Of a DNA stretch of 64,000 nucleotides, positions 26,918 to 35,203 are shown piece by piece; the first letter of the stretch is position 1; each line of letters opens with the position of its first letter. A program made the position numbers and the translations under genes. The notes beneath the pieces are model-generated. The model did not search any database. It was not told where the DNA came from and worked only from the letters and a program-made list of their open reading frames with translations. This DNA comes from Lutibacter oceani (lineage in GTDB: Bacteria; Bacteroidota; Bacteroidia; Flavobacteriales; Flavobacteriaceae). The stretch covers positions 804,622 through 868,621 of the forward strand of contig NZ_QTTQ01000010.1 in the NCBI RefSeq assembly GCF_003384935.1, read 5' to 3'.

Positions 26918-27565
26918 ATGGAAAACGATTTAAGTAATTACAGAAGAAATTATCAAAAAATTGAACTTTCAATGAAAGATATTTCTGACAATCCAATGGA
27001 ATTATTTCAAAAATGGTTCTATGAAGTTGAAGAATTTGGTAGTGATGTTGAATCAAATGCCATGACAATTTCAACTATAGGTGAAGATGGTTTTCCAAAA
27101 AGCCGTGCAGTATTGTTAAAAAAATATACCTGGGAAGGTTTTATATTTTATACAAACTATAACAGTGAAAAAGGGAAGTCGATAGCAAAAAACCCAAATG
27201 TTTGCTTGTCCTTTTTATGGCATAATATTGAACGTCAAGTAATTATTAAAGGTGTGGCTGAAAAAATAGCAGAAAACTTATCAGATGGTTATTTTGAATC
27301 TAGACCCGATGGAAGTAAATTAGGTGCTTGGGCATCAAACCAAAGTGAACCTGTACCATCACGTAAATTTTTAGACGACCGTTTACTTCAATTTGAAAAA
27401 CAATTTAAAAACACTGAAATTCCAAGACCAAAACATTGGGGAGGCTATATTGTAAAACCTATAAGTATTGAATTTTGGCAAGGAAGACCTAATAGAATGC
27501 ATGATAGAATCAGATATACTTTACAAGAAGATTTTGATTGGAAAATTGAACGATTAGCTCCATAA
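26918..27565 (+). CDS. pdxH: Pyridoxamine/pyridoxine 5'-phosphate oxidase
   Basis: A 215-residue FMN enzyme that makes pyridoxal 5'-phosphate. FMN-binding SRAVLLKKY and FYTNYNSEKGKSIAKNP, SNQSEPVPSR and the C-terminal signature EFWQGRPNRMHDRIRY are all present. It needs O2 for turnover. Length and ends are normal. It stands alone with its own promoter box directly at the start codon. Confidence 0.95.
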   Translation: MENDLSNYRRNYQKIELSMKDISDNPMELFQKWFYEVEEFGSDVESNAMTISTIGEDGFPKSRAVLLKKYTWEGFIFYTNYNSEKGKSIAKNPNVCLSFLWHNIERQVIIKGVAEKIAENLSDGYFESRPDGSKLGAWASNQSEPVPSRKFLDDRLLQFEKQFKNTEIPRPKHWGGYIVKPISIEFWQGRPNRMHDRIRYTLQEDFDWKIERLAP

Positions 27566-27569
27566 TTTT

Positions 27570-27577
27570 TATATTTG
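27570..27577 (+). promoter_or_regulatory. -7 promoter box upstream of the histidine phosphatase gene
   Basis: TATATTTG matches TAnnTTTG and ends 17 bp before the ATG at 27595. Confidence 0.4.
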
Positions 27578-27594
27578 AAATTCAACAAACTAAA

Positions 27595-28083
27595 ATGAAA
27601 ACACTTTATATTGTTAGACACGCAAAATCATCTTGGGAATACGAAGACATAAAAGATATTGACCGTCCTTTAAAAAAAAGAGGCATTAATGATGCTTATC
27701 TCATTTCAAACGTGTTACATAAAAAAATTGCAACACCCGATGTTTTTATATCAAGTTGTGCAAATAGAGCTTTACATACCGGAATGATATTTAGTTACAC
27801 TTTTAACTATCCATTAGCAAATCTTAAAATAAGTAAATCACTATATAATTTTAGTGATGGTTATTTAATTAAAACAGTAAAAGCATTAGATGATGGTTTT
27901 GATTCTGCAATAATTTTTAGTCACGACCACGGAATTAGCACCTTTGTAAATAAATTTGGAAGTTTACAATTAGACCATGTTCCAACTTGTGGAGTAGTAG
28001 GAATTAAATTTGATACCAACCACTGGAAAAATATTAAAGCTGGAAATACCTTTTTAACCGAGTTTCCTAAAAACTTTAAATAA
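27595..28083 (+). CDS. Histidine phosphatase family protein (SixA-like)
   Basis: 162 residues. It opens with the phosphohistidine motif LYIVRHAKSSWE; the second catalytic His lies in IIFSHDHGISTF. The short size and DRPLKKRG match the SixA type, which removes phosphate from protein histidines or small phosphoesters. The next gene, a Ppx/GppA phosphatase, starts 7 bp later, so the two are probably co-transcribed and may share a phosphate-related role. Confidence 0.88.
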   Translation: MKTLYIVRHAKSSWEYEDIKDIDRPLKKRGINDAYLISNVLHKKIATPDVFISSCANRALHTGMIFSYTFNYPLANLKISKSLYNFSDGYLIKTVKALDDGFDSAIIFSHDHGISTFVNKFGSLQLDHVPTCGVVGIKFDTNHWKNIKAGNTFLTEFPKNFK

Positions 28084-28090
28084 TATTATT

Positions 28091-28984
28091 TTGAAAATTG
28101 AAAAACTTGCTGGGATAGATGTTGGCTCTAATGCTATACGTTTATTAGTAGCTAACGTAATTACTGAAAATCATGGGGCAAATCCAAGTTTTAAAAAATC
28201 TGCATTAGTTCGTGTACCAATTCGTTTAGGAACGGATACTTTTATAAAAGGTATTATTTCAGAAGAAAACAAATTAAGAATGATTAAAGCTATGGAAGCT
28301 TTTAAACTTCTTATGGATATTCATGGTGTTCAAAATTATTATGCCTGCGCTACCTCTGCAATGCGAGAAGCCAAAAATGGAATTGAAATTGCAAATGAAA
28401 TTTTTGAAAATACAGGTGTAAAAATTAATTTAATTGATGGTAAAAAAGAAGCTTCCATTATTTTTTCAACAGATTTATTCAACATTATTGAAAACAATAA
28501 ATCTTATGTTTATGTTGATGTTGGAGGTGGAAGCACAGAAATTACAATTTTTTCAAACGGAAAAATTATAAATTCAAAATCTTTTAAAATAGGTACGGTA
28601 CGTTTACTAAATAAGCAAAAATCTTTTAAAGATGTATGGGAAAATATGGAAGTTTGGATAACAGCCAATACACAAAATTTAAATAAACCTATTTTAATTG
28701 GTTCTGGTGGAAATATTAATAAAATATTTAAACTTTCAGGAAAACTAATTGGAAAACCTCTTTCATATATTTATATGAAAGCTCAATACCAATTTCTAAA
28801 ACATTTAACCTTTGAAGAGCGTATTTCGGAATTAGATTTAAATCCCGATAGAGCTGATGTTATTATCCCAGCCACAAAAATATACTTATCTGCAATGAAA
28901 TGGAGCAAGGCAAAAAAAATATATGTTCCTAAAATAGGACTTGCTGACGGAATAGTTAAAAGCTTATATTACAATAATTTATAA
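28091..28984 (+). CDS. Ppx/GppA-type phosphatase (exopolyphosphatase-like)
   Basis: 297 residues, only the actin-like ASKHA domain, without the C-terminal HD domain of E. coli Ppx. Phosphate-binding GIDVGSNAIRLLV at residues 8-20 and VYVDVGGGSTEITIF are clear. The start is TTG at 28091; no nearby ATG would keep the first motif. It acts on polyphosphate or pppGpp; the family does not decide which. The last eight codons lie in the left arm of a perfect 52-nt palindrome. Confidence 0.88.
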   Translation: MKIEKLAGIDVGSNAIRLLVANVITENHGANPSFKKSALVRVPIRLGTDTFIKGIISEENKLRMIKAMEAFKLLMDIHGVQNYYACATSAMREAKNGIEIANEIFENTGVKINLIDGKKEASIIFSTDLFNIIENNKSYVYVDVGGGSTEITIFSNGKIINSKSFKIGTVRLLNKQKSFKDVWENMEVWITANTQNLNKPILIGSGGNINKIFKLSGKLIGKPLSYIYMKAQYQFLKHLTFEERISELDLNPDRADVIIPATKIYLSAMKWSKAKKIYVPKIGLADGIVKSLYYNNL

Positions 28985-29007
28985 ATTATTGTAATATAAG
29001 CTTTTAA
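28956..29007. terminator. Perfect 52-nt palindrome overlapping the ppx-like stop codon
   Basis: Positions 28956-28981 and 28982-29007 are exact reverse complements with no loop bases. The arm begins TTAAAAGCTTATATTACAAT. It lies between convergent genes (ppx-like + and purine phosphorylase -) and is the obvious bidirectional terminator. The U-run after the stem is short (CTTTTAA). The stem is far longer than the other terminators here. Confidence 0.7.
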
Positions 29008-29020
29008 GATAATGCCATAT

Positions 29021-29830
29021 TTATAATTTCACAAATTCCGCTACTAATTTACCCACAGTCTTTTCAGCAATTTTTGCATTTTTCTGTACTTCTTCATGAG
29101 AAACCGCTTCAACAATACCCTCAACTCCCAAATCTGTTATAACAGAAATACCAAAGCATTCCATCCCCATATGTTTGGCAACAATTACTTCGGGCACAGT
29201 TGACATTCCAACGGCATCAGCTCCCAAAATTTTGACCATTTTATATTCTGCAGGTGTTTCAAAAGTTGGTCCTTGCAACGCTAAATAAATCCCTTTATGT
29301 ATGGAAATATTTAAAGTACTGGCAACCTTATCCATTTTAGCGATCATTTTTTTACTGTAAGCTTCGTGCATATCAACAAAACGAGGTCCAAAACGATCTT
29401 CATTTTTTCCATGTAATGGATGCACAGGCATTAAATTAATATGATCCGTAATTAGCATAATATCTCCTACTTTAAAATTAGGATTTACACCTCCAGAGGC
29501 ATTTGAAACAATTAATTTTTCAACACCTAAAAATTTCATAACTCTAACAGGAAAAACCGTCTGTTCCATTGACCAACCTTCATAAAAATGAAAACGTCCT
29601 TTCATAGCAATTACAGTTTTACCACTCAGTTTTCCAAAAATTAATTCTCCCGAATGTCCAGCAACAGTTGATACTGGGAAATTTGGAATTTCGGCATAAG
29701 AAATTGTAAGTTTTATATTAATTTTTTCTACTAAATTACCTAAACCAGTTCCTAAAATTATTCCATAATCTGGTGATGTAATTCCTTTATTTTGTAAAAA
29801 TTTAACTGTTTCTTGAACTTTGTTCCACAT
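29021..29830 (-). CDS. punA: Purine-nucleoside phosphorylase
   Basis: A 269-residue trimeric-type PNP. It splits inosine or guanosine with phosphate. IILGTGLGNLVEKI, AGHSGELIFGKL, MKGRFHFYEGW, VSNASGGVNPNF, LQGPTFETPAEYKM and the purine-recognition stretch GISVITDLG are present. The gene starts inside lpxK (29-bp overlap), so the two are co-transcribed. A purine permease gene lies 3 kb downstream. Confidence 0.95.
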   Translation of the reverse strand: MWNKVQETVKFLQNKGITSPDYGIILGTGLGNLVEKINIKLTISYAEIPNFPVSTVAGHSGELIFGKLSGKTVIAMKGRFHFYEGWSMEQTVFPVRVMKFLGVEKLIVSNASGGVNPNFKVGDIMLITDHINLMPVHPLHGKNEDRFGPRFVDMHEAYSKKMIAKMDKVASTLNISIHKGIYLALQGPTFETPAEYKMVKILGADAVGMSTVPEVIVAKHMGMECFGISVITDLGVEGIVEAVSHEEVQKNAKIAEKTVGKLVAEFVKL

Positions 29831-30839
29831 AGTTTTTTATAATATTATCAAAATCATTTTTATGATTTATGAATTTTGTTTTTATTGATATATAATTCAA
29901 ATTTTTAAACTTGTCAAAGATACGAACATAATCTTTCTCTGTTGTTAAAAGAATTTTATTATTAGTTTTTAACAATTCAAACCTCTTATTTATTTCACCT
30001 ATATCTTTTGAGTTAAAATGATAATGGTCAGGGTATTTTAAATGTTCAAACTTGATATTTTTCTCTTTTAAATATTTTAATAAAGGCTTCGGTTTTGCTA
30101 TTCCAGTAATTAATAAAACTTCTGCACTTTCCAGTTCTGATAAATTAACTTTTAAAGTACCCTGAAGTTCATTTTCATAATCAATTGTTGTAAAAAATAC
30201 TGTTTGATATAATGAAGGATTTAATTTTTTGGTAATTTCAAATTGCTCATCTTCAGAAAGAGTTTCGGGACATTTTGTTACAATAATTAAATTAGCTCTA
30301 CCAGCACCTGATACTTTTTCTCTTAAATTTCCAGTAGGCAACATTGTATCATTAACATACAAATCGTTATAAGGCGTTAACAAAATATTAAAACCTCCTG
30401 CTACTTTTCTATGCTGAAATGCATCATCCAGTAAAATTAATTGTGGTGGGTTAACCAGCTCTTGTAATTGTTGAATTGCATTTGTTCTATCTGCATCAAC
30501 ACAAACAATAATATCTTTAAATTTCTGATAATATTGAAATGGTTCATCCCCAATTAATTCTGCAGAAGCATTTTCATTGGCAATTATAAACCCTTTACTT
30601 TTTCTCTTATAACCTCTACTTAAAACTGCAACTTTATAATCGTTTTGTAATAATCTTATTAAATATTCAATTTGTGGCGTTTTTCCAGTACCTCCAATGC
30701 TTAAATTTCCAACCACTATAGTGGGAATATTAAATTCTGTAGCTTTTAAAATATTTTTATTGTATAAATAATTACGCACACTTGTAATTACTCCATACAA
30801 TACTGAAAATGGATATAATATTTTTCTTAATAACTTCAC
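29802..30839 (-). CDS. lpxK: Tetraacyldisaccharide 4'-kinase
   Basis: 345 residues. It phosphorylates the lipid A precursor at the inner membrane. It has an N-terminal membrane-associated helix, the Walker A VGNLSIGGTGKTP, LSRGYKRKSKGF, GDEPFQYY and LDDAFQHRKV. The start codon is GTG. It overlaps punA by 29 bp. Confidence 0.94.
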   Translation of the reverse strand: MKLLRKILYPFSVLYGVITSVRNYLYNKNILKATEFNIPTIVVGNLSIGGTGKTPQIEYLIRLLQNDYKVAVLSRGYKRKSKGFIIANENASAELIGDEPFQYYQKFKDIIVCVDADRTNAIQQLQELVNPPQLILLDDAFQHRKVAGGFNILLTPYNDLYVNDTMLPTGNLREKVSGAGRANLIIVTKCPETLSEDEQFEITKKLNPSLYQTVFFTTIDYENELQGTLKVNLSELESAEVLLITGIAKPKPLLKYLKEKNIKFEHLKYPDHYHFNSKDIGEINKRFELLKTNNKILLTTEKDYVRIFDKFKNLNYISIKTKFINHKNDFDNIIKNYVEQSSRNS

Positions 30840-30907
30840 TAAAAGCGAAAATACAAAACAAATTATAATATTTATGCCTAAAAACTTTAACTTTATAGTC
30901 TAAAATT

Positions 30908-30915
30908 TATCTTTG
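30908..30915 (+). promoter_or_regulatory. -7 promoter box of the Nif3-like gene
   Basis: TATCTTTG matches TAnnTTTG and ends 23 bp before the ATG at 30939. Confidence 0.45.
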
Positions 30916-30938
30916 TTTTTAACAATACCAATTAAATT

Positions 30939-32033
30939 ATGACGATTAGAGATATAACTACCTGTATTGAAGAAATTGCACCATTAAATTATGCTGAAGG
31001 TTTTGATAATGTAGGTTTATTAATTGGAGATTACACTACAAAAGTATCTGGAGTTATAGTTACACTTGACACGTTAGAAAATATAGTTGATGAAGCCATT
31101 GAAAAACACTGCAATTTAATTGTGAGTTTTCATCCAATTATTTTTTCAGGATTAAAAAAACTAAATGGAAAAAATTACGTAGAACGTGTAATATTAAAAG
31201 CCATTAAAAATGATATTGCAATTTATGCAATGCATACTGCATTAGATAACTCATTTCAAGGTGTAAATGCCAAAATATGTGATGTTTTAGGTATTGAAAA
31301 CAAAAAAATATTAATTCCACAAAAAAATACCATAAAAAAACTAACTACTTACGCTCCAAAAGATAATGCTGAAGAAGTTAGAACAGCACTTTTTAAAGCT
31401 GGTGCAGGTAACATTGGAAATTATGATAATTGCAGCTATAATACCCAAGGATTTGGAACATATAGAGGGAATGAAGATTCAAACCCAACTATTGGTAAAA
31501 AAGGTGAGTTACACACCGAAGAAGAAACCTTTATAAGTGTGATTTTTGAAAAACATAAAGAAAAAAATATTTTAAATACGCTGTTTAAAACGCATCCTTA
31601 TGAAGAAGTTGCCTATGATATTGTTCCTTTAGACAATGTAAATCAAGAAATTGGTATTGGAATGGTTGGTGAATTAGCTGAAGAAATGGAAGAAGTCACT
31701 TTTCTTAATTTACTAAAAAATACTATGAACGCAAAAGGCATTAGACATTCAAAATTACTTAACAAACCTATAAAAAAAGTAGCTGTTTTAGGAGGTTCAG
31801 GAAGTTTTGCCATTGAAAATGCTATAAACGCAAATGCAGATATTTATATAACATCAGATATTAAATATCACGAATTCTACAAGGCTGAAAATAAACTAAT
31901 TATTGCAGATATTGGGCATTACGAAAGTGAACAATTCACAAAAAATCTTTTAGTTGAGATTCTTACAAAAAAATTTCCTAATTTTGCAATCATTTTATCG
32001 CAAAAAAACACGAATCCAATTTATTACTTATAA
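30939..32033 (+). CDS. Nif3-like dinuclear metal-center protein (GTP cyclohydrolase 1 type 2 family)
   Basis: 364 residues, the long form with an inserted PII-like domain in the middle (about residues 125-225). Metal ligands lie in VSFHPIIFSGLKK, MHTALDNSFQG and the C-terminal ADIGHYESE. It is conserved in nearly all bacteria, but its cell role is unsettled. It is 1 bp from the coiled-coil gene, an arrangement often seen for these two families. Confidence 0.9.
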   Translation: MTIRDITTCIEEIAPLNYAEGFDNVGLLIGDYTTKVSGVIVTLDTLENIVDEAIEKHCNLIVSFHPIIFSGLKKLNGKNYVERVILKAIKNDIAIYAMHTALDNSFQGVNAKICDVLGIENKKILIPQKNTIKKLTTYAPKDNAEEVRTALFKAGAGNIGNYDNCSYNTQGFGTYRGNEDSNPTIGKKGELHTEEETFISVIFEKHKEKNILNTLFKTHPYEEVAYDIVPLDNVNQEIGIGMVGELAEEMEEVTFLNLLKNTMNAKGIRHSKLLNKPIKKVAVLGGSGSFAIENAINANADIYITSDIKYHEFYKAENKLIIADIGHYESEQFTKNLLVEILTKKFPNFAIILSQKNTNPIYYL

Positions 32034-32034
32034 T

Positions 32035-32808
32035 ATGGCTAAAAAGAAAGAAGTTACTGTTGAAGAAAAATTAAGAGCACTTTACGACTTACAATTAATT
32101 GATTCAAGAGTTGATGAAATTAAAAATGTAAGAGGAGAATTACCTTTAGAAATTGAAGATTTAGAAGATGAAATTGTTGGTTTAAATAAAAGACTAACTA
32201 ATTTAGATGATGATGTAACTAGCTTAAAAAATGAAATTTCTGCCAAAAAGCTAGTAATAGAAGAAGCTAAAGGTTTAGTAAAAAAATACAACGAACAACA
32301 AAAAAAAGTACGTAACAATAGAGAGTTCAATTCTTTAACTAAAGAAACTGAATATCAAGAGCTTGAAATTGAATTAGCTGAAAAAAGAATTAAAGAATTT
32401 AAAGCTAAAATTGAGCAAAAAAATGAAGTTATTGCAGCTACCAAAGAAAATATTGCAAAACAAGAAGATTTATTAAAACATAAATCTGCTGAGTTAAACG
32501 ATATTATGGGTGATACTGTAAAAGAAGAAGAGCTATTACTTAAAAAATCTGATGAATATGCTGATTTAATAGACGACCATTTATTAAAAGCATATAAAAG
32601 AATCCGTTCTACGGTTAAAAATGGTTTAGCGGTAGTTTCTATTGAAAGAGGTGCTTCGGGAGGTTCATTTTTTACAATTCCACCACAAAGACAAGTTGAA
32701 ATTGCAAGTCGTAAAAAAATTATTACTGATGAGCATAGTGGTAGAATTTTAGTTGATGGGGCTTTAGCTGAAGAAGAAAAAGAAAAAATTGATAAACTAT
32801 TAAGTTAG
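32035..32808 (+). CDS. Coiled-coil protein of the C4 zinc-ribbon family (COG1579 type) with the zinc ligands lost
   Basis: 257 residues. A long alpha-helical hairpin (about residues 8-185) is followed by a C-terminal zinc-ribbon-like region, SIERGASGGSFFTIPPQRQ and DEHSGRILVDG. In the family these carry two CxxC pairs; here the four places are S208, S211, D232 and S235. There is no Cys in the whole chain. The rest of the motif is intact, so the fold is probably kept without zinc. The start at 32035 follows the nif3-like stop; an earlier frame start lies inside that gene. Confidence 0.85.
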   Translation: MAKKKEVTVEEKLRALYDLQLIDSRVDEIKNVRGELPLEIEDLEDEIVGLNKRLTNLDDDVTSLKNEISAKKLVIEEAKGLVKKYNEQQKKVRNNREFNSLTKETEYQELEIELAEKRIKEFKAKIEQKNEVIAATKENIAKQEDLLKHKSAELNDIMGDTVKEEELLLKKSDEYADLIDDHLLKAYKRIRSTVKNGLAVVSIERGASGGSFFTIPPQRQVEIASRKKIITDEHSGRILVDGALAEEEKEKIDKLLS

Positions 32809-32833
32809 TGTTAGTTTAATATTTATAAAATCT

Positions 32834-32871
32834 AAAAAAAACCTACTTTAATATTAAAGAAGGTTTTTTTT
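32834..32871. terminator. Bidirectional terminator between the coiled-coil gene and the purine permease
   Basis: The stem ACCT-a-CTTTAAT / ATTAAAG-a-AGGT is flanked by an A-run on the left and a T-run on the right, between convergent genes. Confidence 0.85.
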
Positions 32872-32893
32872 ATTGTGTCTCCCTAATATAGAA

Positions 32894-34189
32894 TTACACA
32901 AAAAATTTAATAATAAATAAAATTGCTATAATTACCATAATTGGTTTCAGCTCCTTATATCTTCCTGTTAGTAATTTTAATAATACAAAAGATAGCATTC
33001 CAAAAACAATTCCTTCAGCTATACTATAAGTTAAAGGCATCATTATAATTGTAAAAAAGGCAGGGATTGCTTCAGTAAAATCGGTTAAATCAATTTTCAT
33101 AATTGGAGAAATCATAAATAACCCAACTATAATTAATGCTGGTGCAGTTGCAGCAGCAGGAATTATCATAAAAATTGGTGCAAAAAACAATGCTAATGCA
33201 AACATTCCTGCAACAGTTAAGGCTGTCATACCTGTTTTACCACCTTCAGCAACACCAGCAGCACTTTCCACATAAGTTGTTACAGTTGAAGTCCCTAAAA
33301 TTGCTCCAACAAAAGTTCCAATTGAATCTGCAAATAAAGCCTGTTTTACTCTAGGAACATTTCCATTTTTATCTAACATTCCAGATTTTGAAGAAACTCC
33401 TACCAAAGTTCCAACAGTATCAAACATATCAACAAATAAAAATGTGAATAAAACAATTAACATATCTATTGTAAATACTTGAGAAAAATCGAATTTAAAA
33501 AATATTGGCTCAATTGATGGTGGTAAACTTACAACACTAAAATTTTCAGGAATTACAGTAACACCAACAAATAAACCTATAATAGTTGAAACTAAAATAC
33601 CTATTAAAATTGCTCCTTTTATTTTTTTTGTTAAAAGTACTCCAATAATTAAAACACCTGCTAATCCAACTAAAACCGCAGGATTTTTCATATCTCCTAA
33701 ACTTACTAAAGTAGCCGGATTATCTACAATTAAACCTGTTCCTTTTAATCCAATAAAAGCTATAAACAAACCAATACCTACTGAAACTGCATGCTTTAAA
33801 TTTAATGGTATTGAGTTAACTATAAGTTCTCTAATATTAAATGCAGTTAAAATTATAAAAATTATACCTTCTAAAAATACTGCTGTTAAAGCAAACTCCC
33901 AGGTATATCCCATACCAAGAACTACTGTAAATGCAAAAAATGCATTTAAACCCATTCCTGGAGCTAATGCAAATGGTAATTTAGCTACTAATGCCATTAC
34001 TAAGGTTGCAATTACTGCTGATAATGCAGTTGCTGTAAATACAGCATCTTTATCCATTCCTGCTGCACTTAATATACTTGGATTTACAGCTAAAATGTAA
34101 ACCATAGTCATAAAAGTAGTTATCCCCGCAACAATTTCCGTTTTTAATGTTGATTTATTTTCTGTTATTTTAAAAAACTTGTTTAACAT
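32894..34189 (-). CDS. NCS2-family purine permease (AzgA/GhxP type)
   Basis: 431 residues with about 12-14 helices. LAPGMGLNAFFAFTVVLGMGYTW and VDMFDTVGTLVGVSSKSGML are typical of the AzgA-like branch that imports adenine, guanine or hypoxanthine with protons. It lies 10 bp downstream of the DUF5020 outer-membrane gene, so both probably form one purine-uptake unit. The nearby purine-nucleoside phosphorylase agrees with this. Confidence 0.9.
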   Translation of the reverse strand: MLNKFFKITENKSTLKTEIVAGITTFMTMVYILAVNPSILSAAGMDKDAVFTATALSAVIATLVMALVAKLPFALAPGMGLNAFFAFTVVLGMGYTWEFALTAVFLEGIIFIILTAFNIRELIVNSIPLNLKHAVSVGIGLFIAFIGLKGTGLIVDNPATLVSLGDMKNPAVLVGLAGVLIIGVLLTKKIKGAILIGILVSTIIGLFVGVTVIPENFSVVSLPPSIEPIFFKFDFSQVFTIDMLIVLFTFLFVDMFDTVGTLVGVSSKSGMLDKNGNVPRVKQALFADSIGTFVGAILGTSTVTTYVESAAGVAEGGKTGMTALTVAGMFALALFFAPIFMIIPAAATAPALIIVGLFMISPIMKIDLTDFTEAIPAFFTIIMMPLTYSIAEGIVFGMLSFVLLKLLTGRYKELKPIMVIIAILFIIKFFV

Positions 34190-34199
34190 AATTTATATT

Positions 34200-34859
34200 T
34201 TAAATGTTCCATTTAATTGCTAAAGTTGGTCTACCTTTAATTGTATCATTTCCTCCCGCAAAATTTGAAGATAATTCAAGCTCTCCCCCAACTGAAAAAG
34301 TTTTATTTAAATGATACCATAGCTGAGGTTCAGCTAAAAATACTGTATTGTCAGACAATCCATTTTCCGTCCATAAATCAGCAAAACCAGAGAATGTTAG
34401 TTTATTTTCAATTAAATTAACATACCAAGTTCCAGTAATTTGGAAATTTCCTTCATCAGCATTTTTTATTGCTTTGTAACCGGCATATGTTGAAAATCCC
34501 CATTTGGCATTTCCTTTACTGTAATTTGCACCAAATATCCAGGCATCGTTGATCGTGTATCCTCCTTGAGAAGATTCGGGACCAAATGTTCCCAAACCTC
34601 CATTGTATTCAACATGTAAACCTACTGGCATTTTAGCTGTTTTTAAAACACGTGCAATTTCATAGTATCCACCACTTATTCCTGAACTTGCATTGTAGTC
34701 AAAATCCACAAAAGTAAATGTGTTACCATATTTATCTACTTTAAAAAGTTCAAATGTTGTGGTGAAGTGATCTCTTTCAAAATCTCGGTGTAGTTGAAAA
34801 TTTTGGGCAGTAACAGAAACTGTTACAATAATTGTAAAAAGGGTGATTAGTTTTTTCAT
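34200..34859 (-). CDS. DUF5020-family outer-membrane beta-barrel protein (Tsx-like)
   Basis: 219 residues with a signal peptide (1-18, ending VTAQ). Alternating beta strands such as TTFELFKVDKYGNTFTFVDFDY resemble the Tsx nucleoside channel, and the C-terminal strand ends in LAIKWNI. DUF5020 has no settled function. Placement 10 bp before a purine permease gene suggests it is the matching outer-membrane nucleoside or base channel (inference). Confidence 0.8.
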   Translation of the reverse strand: MKKLITLFTIIVTVSVTAQNFQLHRDFERDHFTTTFELFKVDKYGNTFTFVDFDYNASSGISGGYYEIARVLKTAKMPVGLHVEYNGGLGTFGPESSQGGYTINDAWIFGANYSKGNAKWGFSTYAGYKAIKNADEGNFQITGTWYVNLIENKLTFSGFADLWTENGLSDNTVFLAEPQLWYHLNKTFSVGGELELSSNFAGGNDTIKGRPTLAIKWNI

Positions 34860-34884
34860 GGTTATTGATTGTAAAATTAATTGA

Positions 34885-34892
34885 CAAAATTA
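34885..34892 (-). promoter_or_regulatory. -7 promoter box of the DUF5020-permease operon
   Basis: On the minus strand TAATTTTG matches TAnnTTTG and ends 25 bp before the ATG at 34859. No clear -33 element was found. Confidence 0.4.
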
Positions 34893-35144
34893 ATTTAAAT
34901 AATACTATTTAGTCTTATATAATTAATTCAATTATTAACAGGTAATTAACTATTTAGAATTAAAATAAGTAGCGTCCATTTAAAAAAACATTTACACTCA
35001 ATAGTTTATAAATTTAAAAATTCTTAAAGAAAGAGTGATTTTAAAATTTTATAATCATTCATTTTATTTTAAAATCATAATCATTCAATTGATTTTACAA
35101 AATTGTTTTTATTCAATAATTCGAAAAAAATAACACTAATTATA

Positions 35145-35175
35145 TTGGTTTTCAACGCGTTGTGTTGTAGCTTTA
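35145..35175 (+). promoter_or_regulatory. Candidate promoter and palindrome of the hydrogenase operon
   Basis: TTG at 35145-35147 and TAGCTTTA at 35168-35175 (one base off TAnnTTTG) are 20 bp apart. The palindrome CAACGCGTTG (35153-35162) lies in the spacer, where a repressor would block transcription. The box ends 28 bp before the hoxF ATG. The second hoxF copy has TAACTTTA 29 bp before its ATG. Confidence 0.4.
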
Positions 35176-35203
35176 TGTAACAATTATTTCTAATTTTTTT
35201 ATT

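Larger units (their letters stand above)
34860..35203. other. Divergent control region between DUF5020 and the hydrogenase operon
   Basis: 344 bp without a gene, AT-rich. It holds the DUF5020 -7 box, an 11-bp direct repeat ATAATCATTCA at 35051-35061 and 35077-35087, a palindrome CAACGCGTTG at 35153-35162, and a promoter-like TAGCTTTA at 35168-35175. No riboswitch-like fold was recognised. Confidence 0.5.

Noticed and set aside
28956..29007. The 52-nt palindrome as an insertion-sequence end or attachment site
   Set aside because: No transposase, integrase or flanking duplication is nearby; a terminator explains its place between convergent genes.
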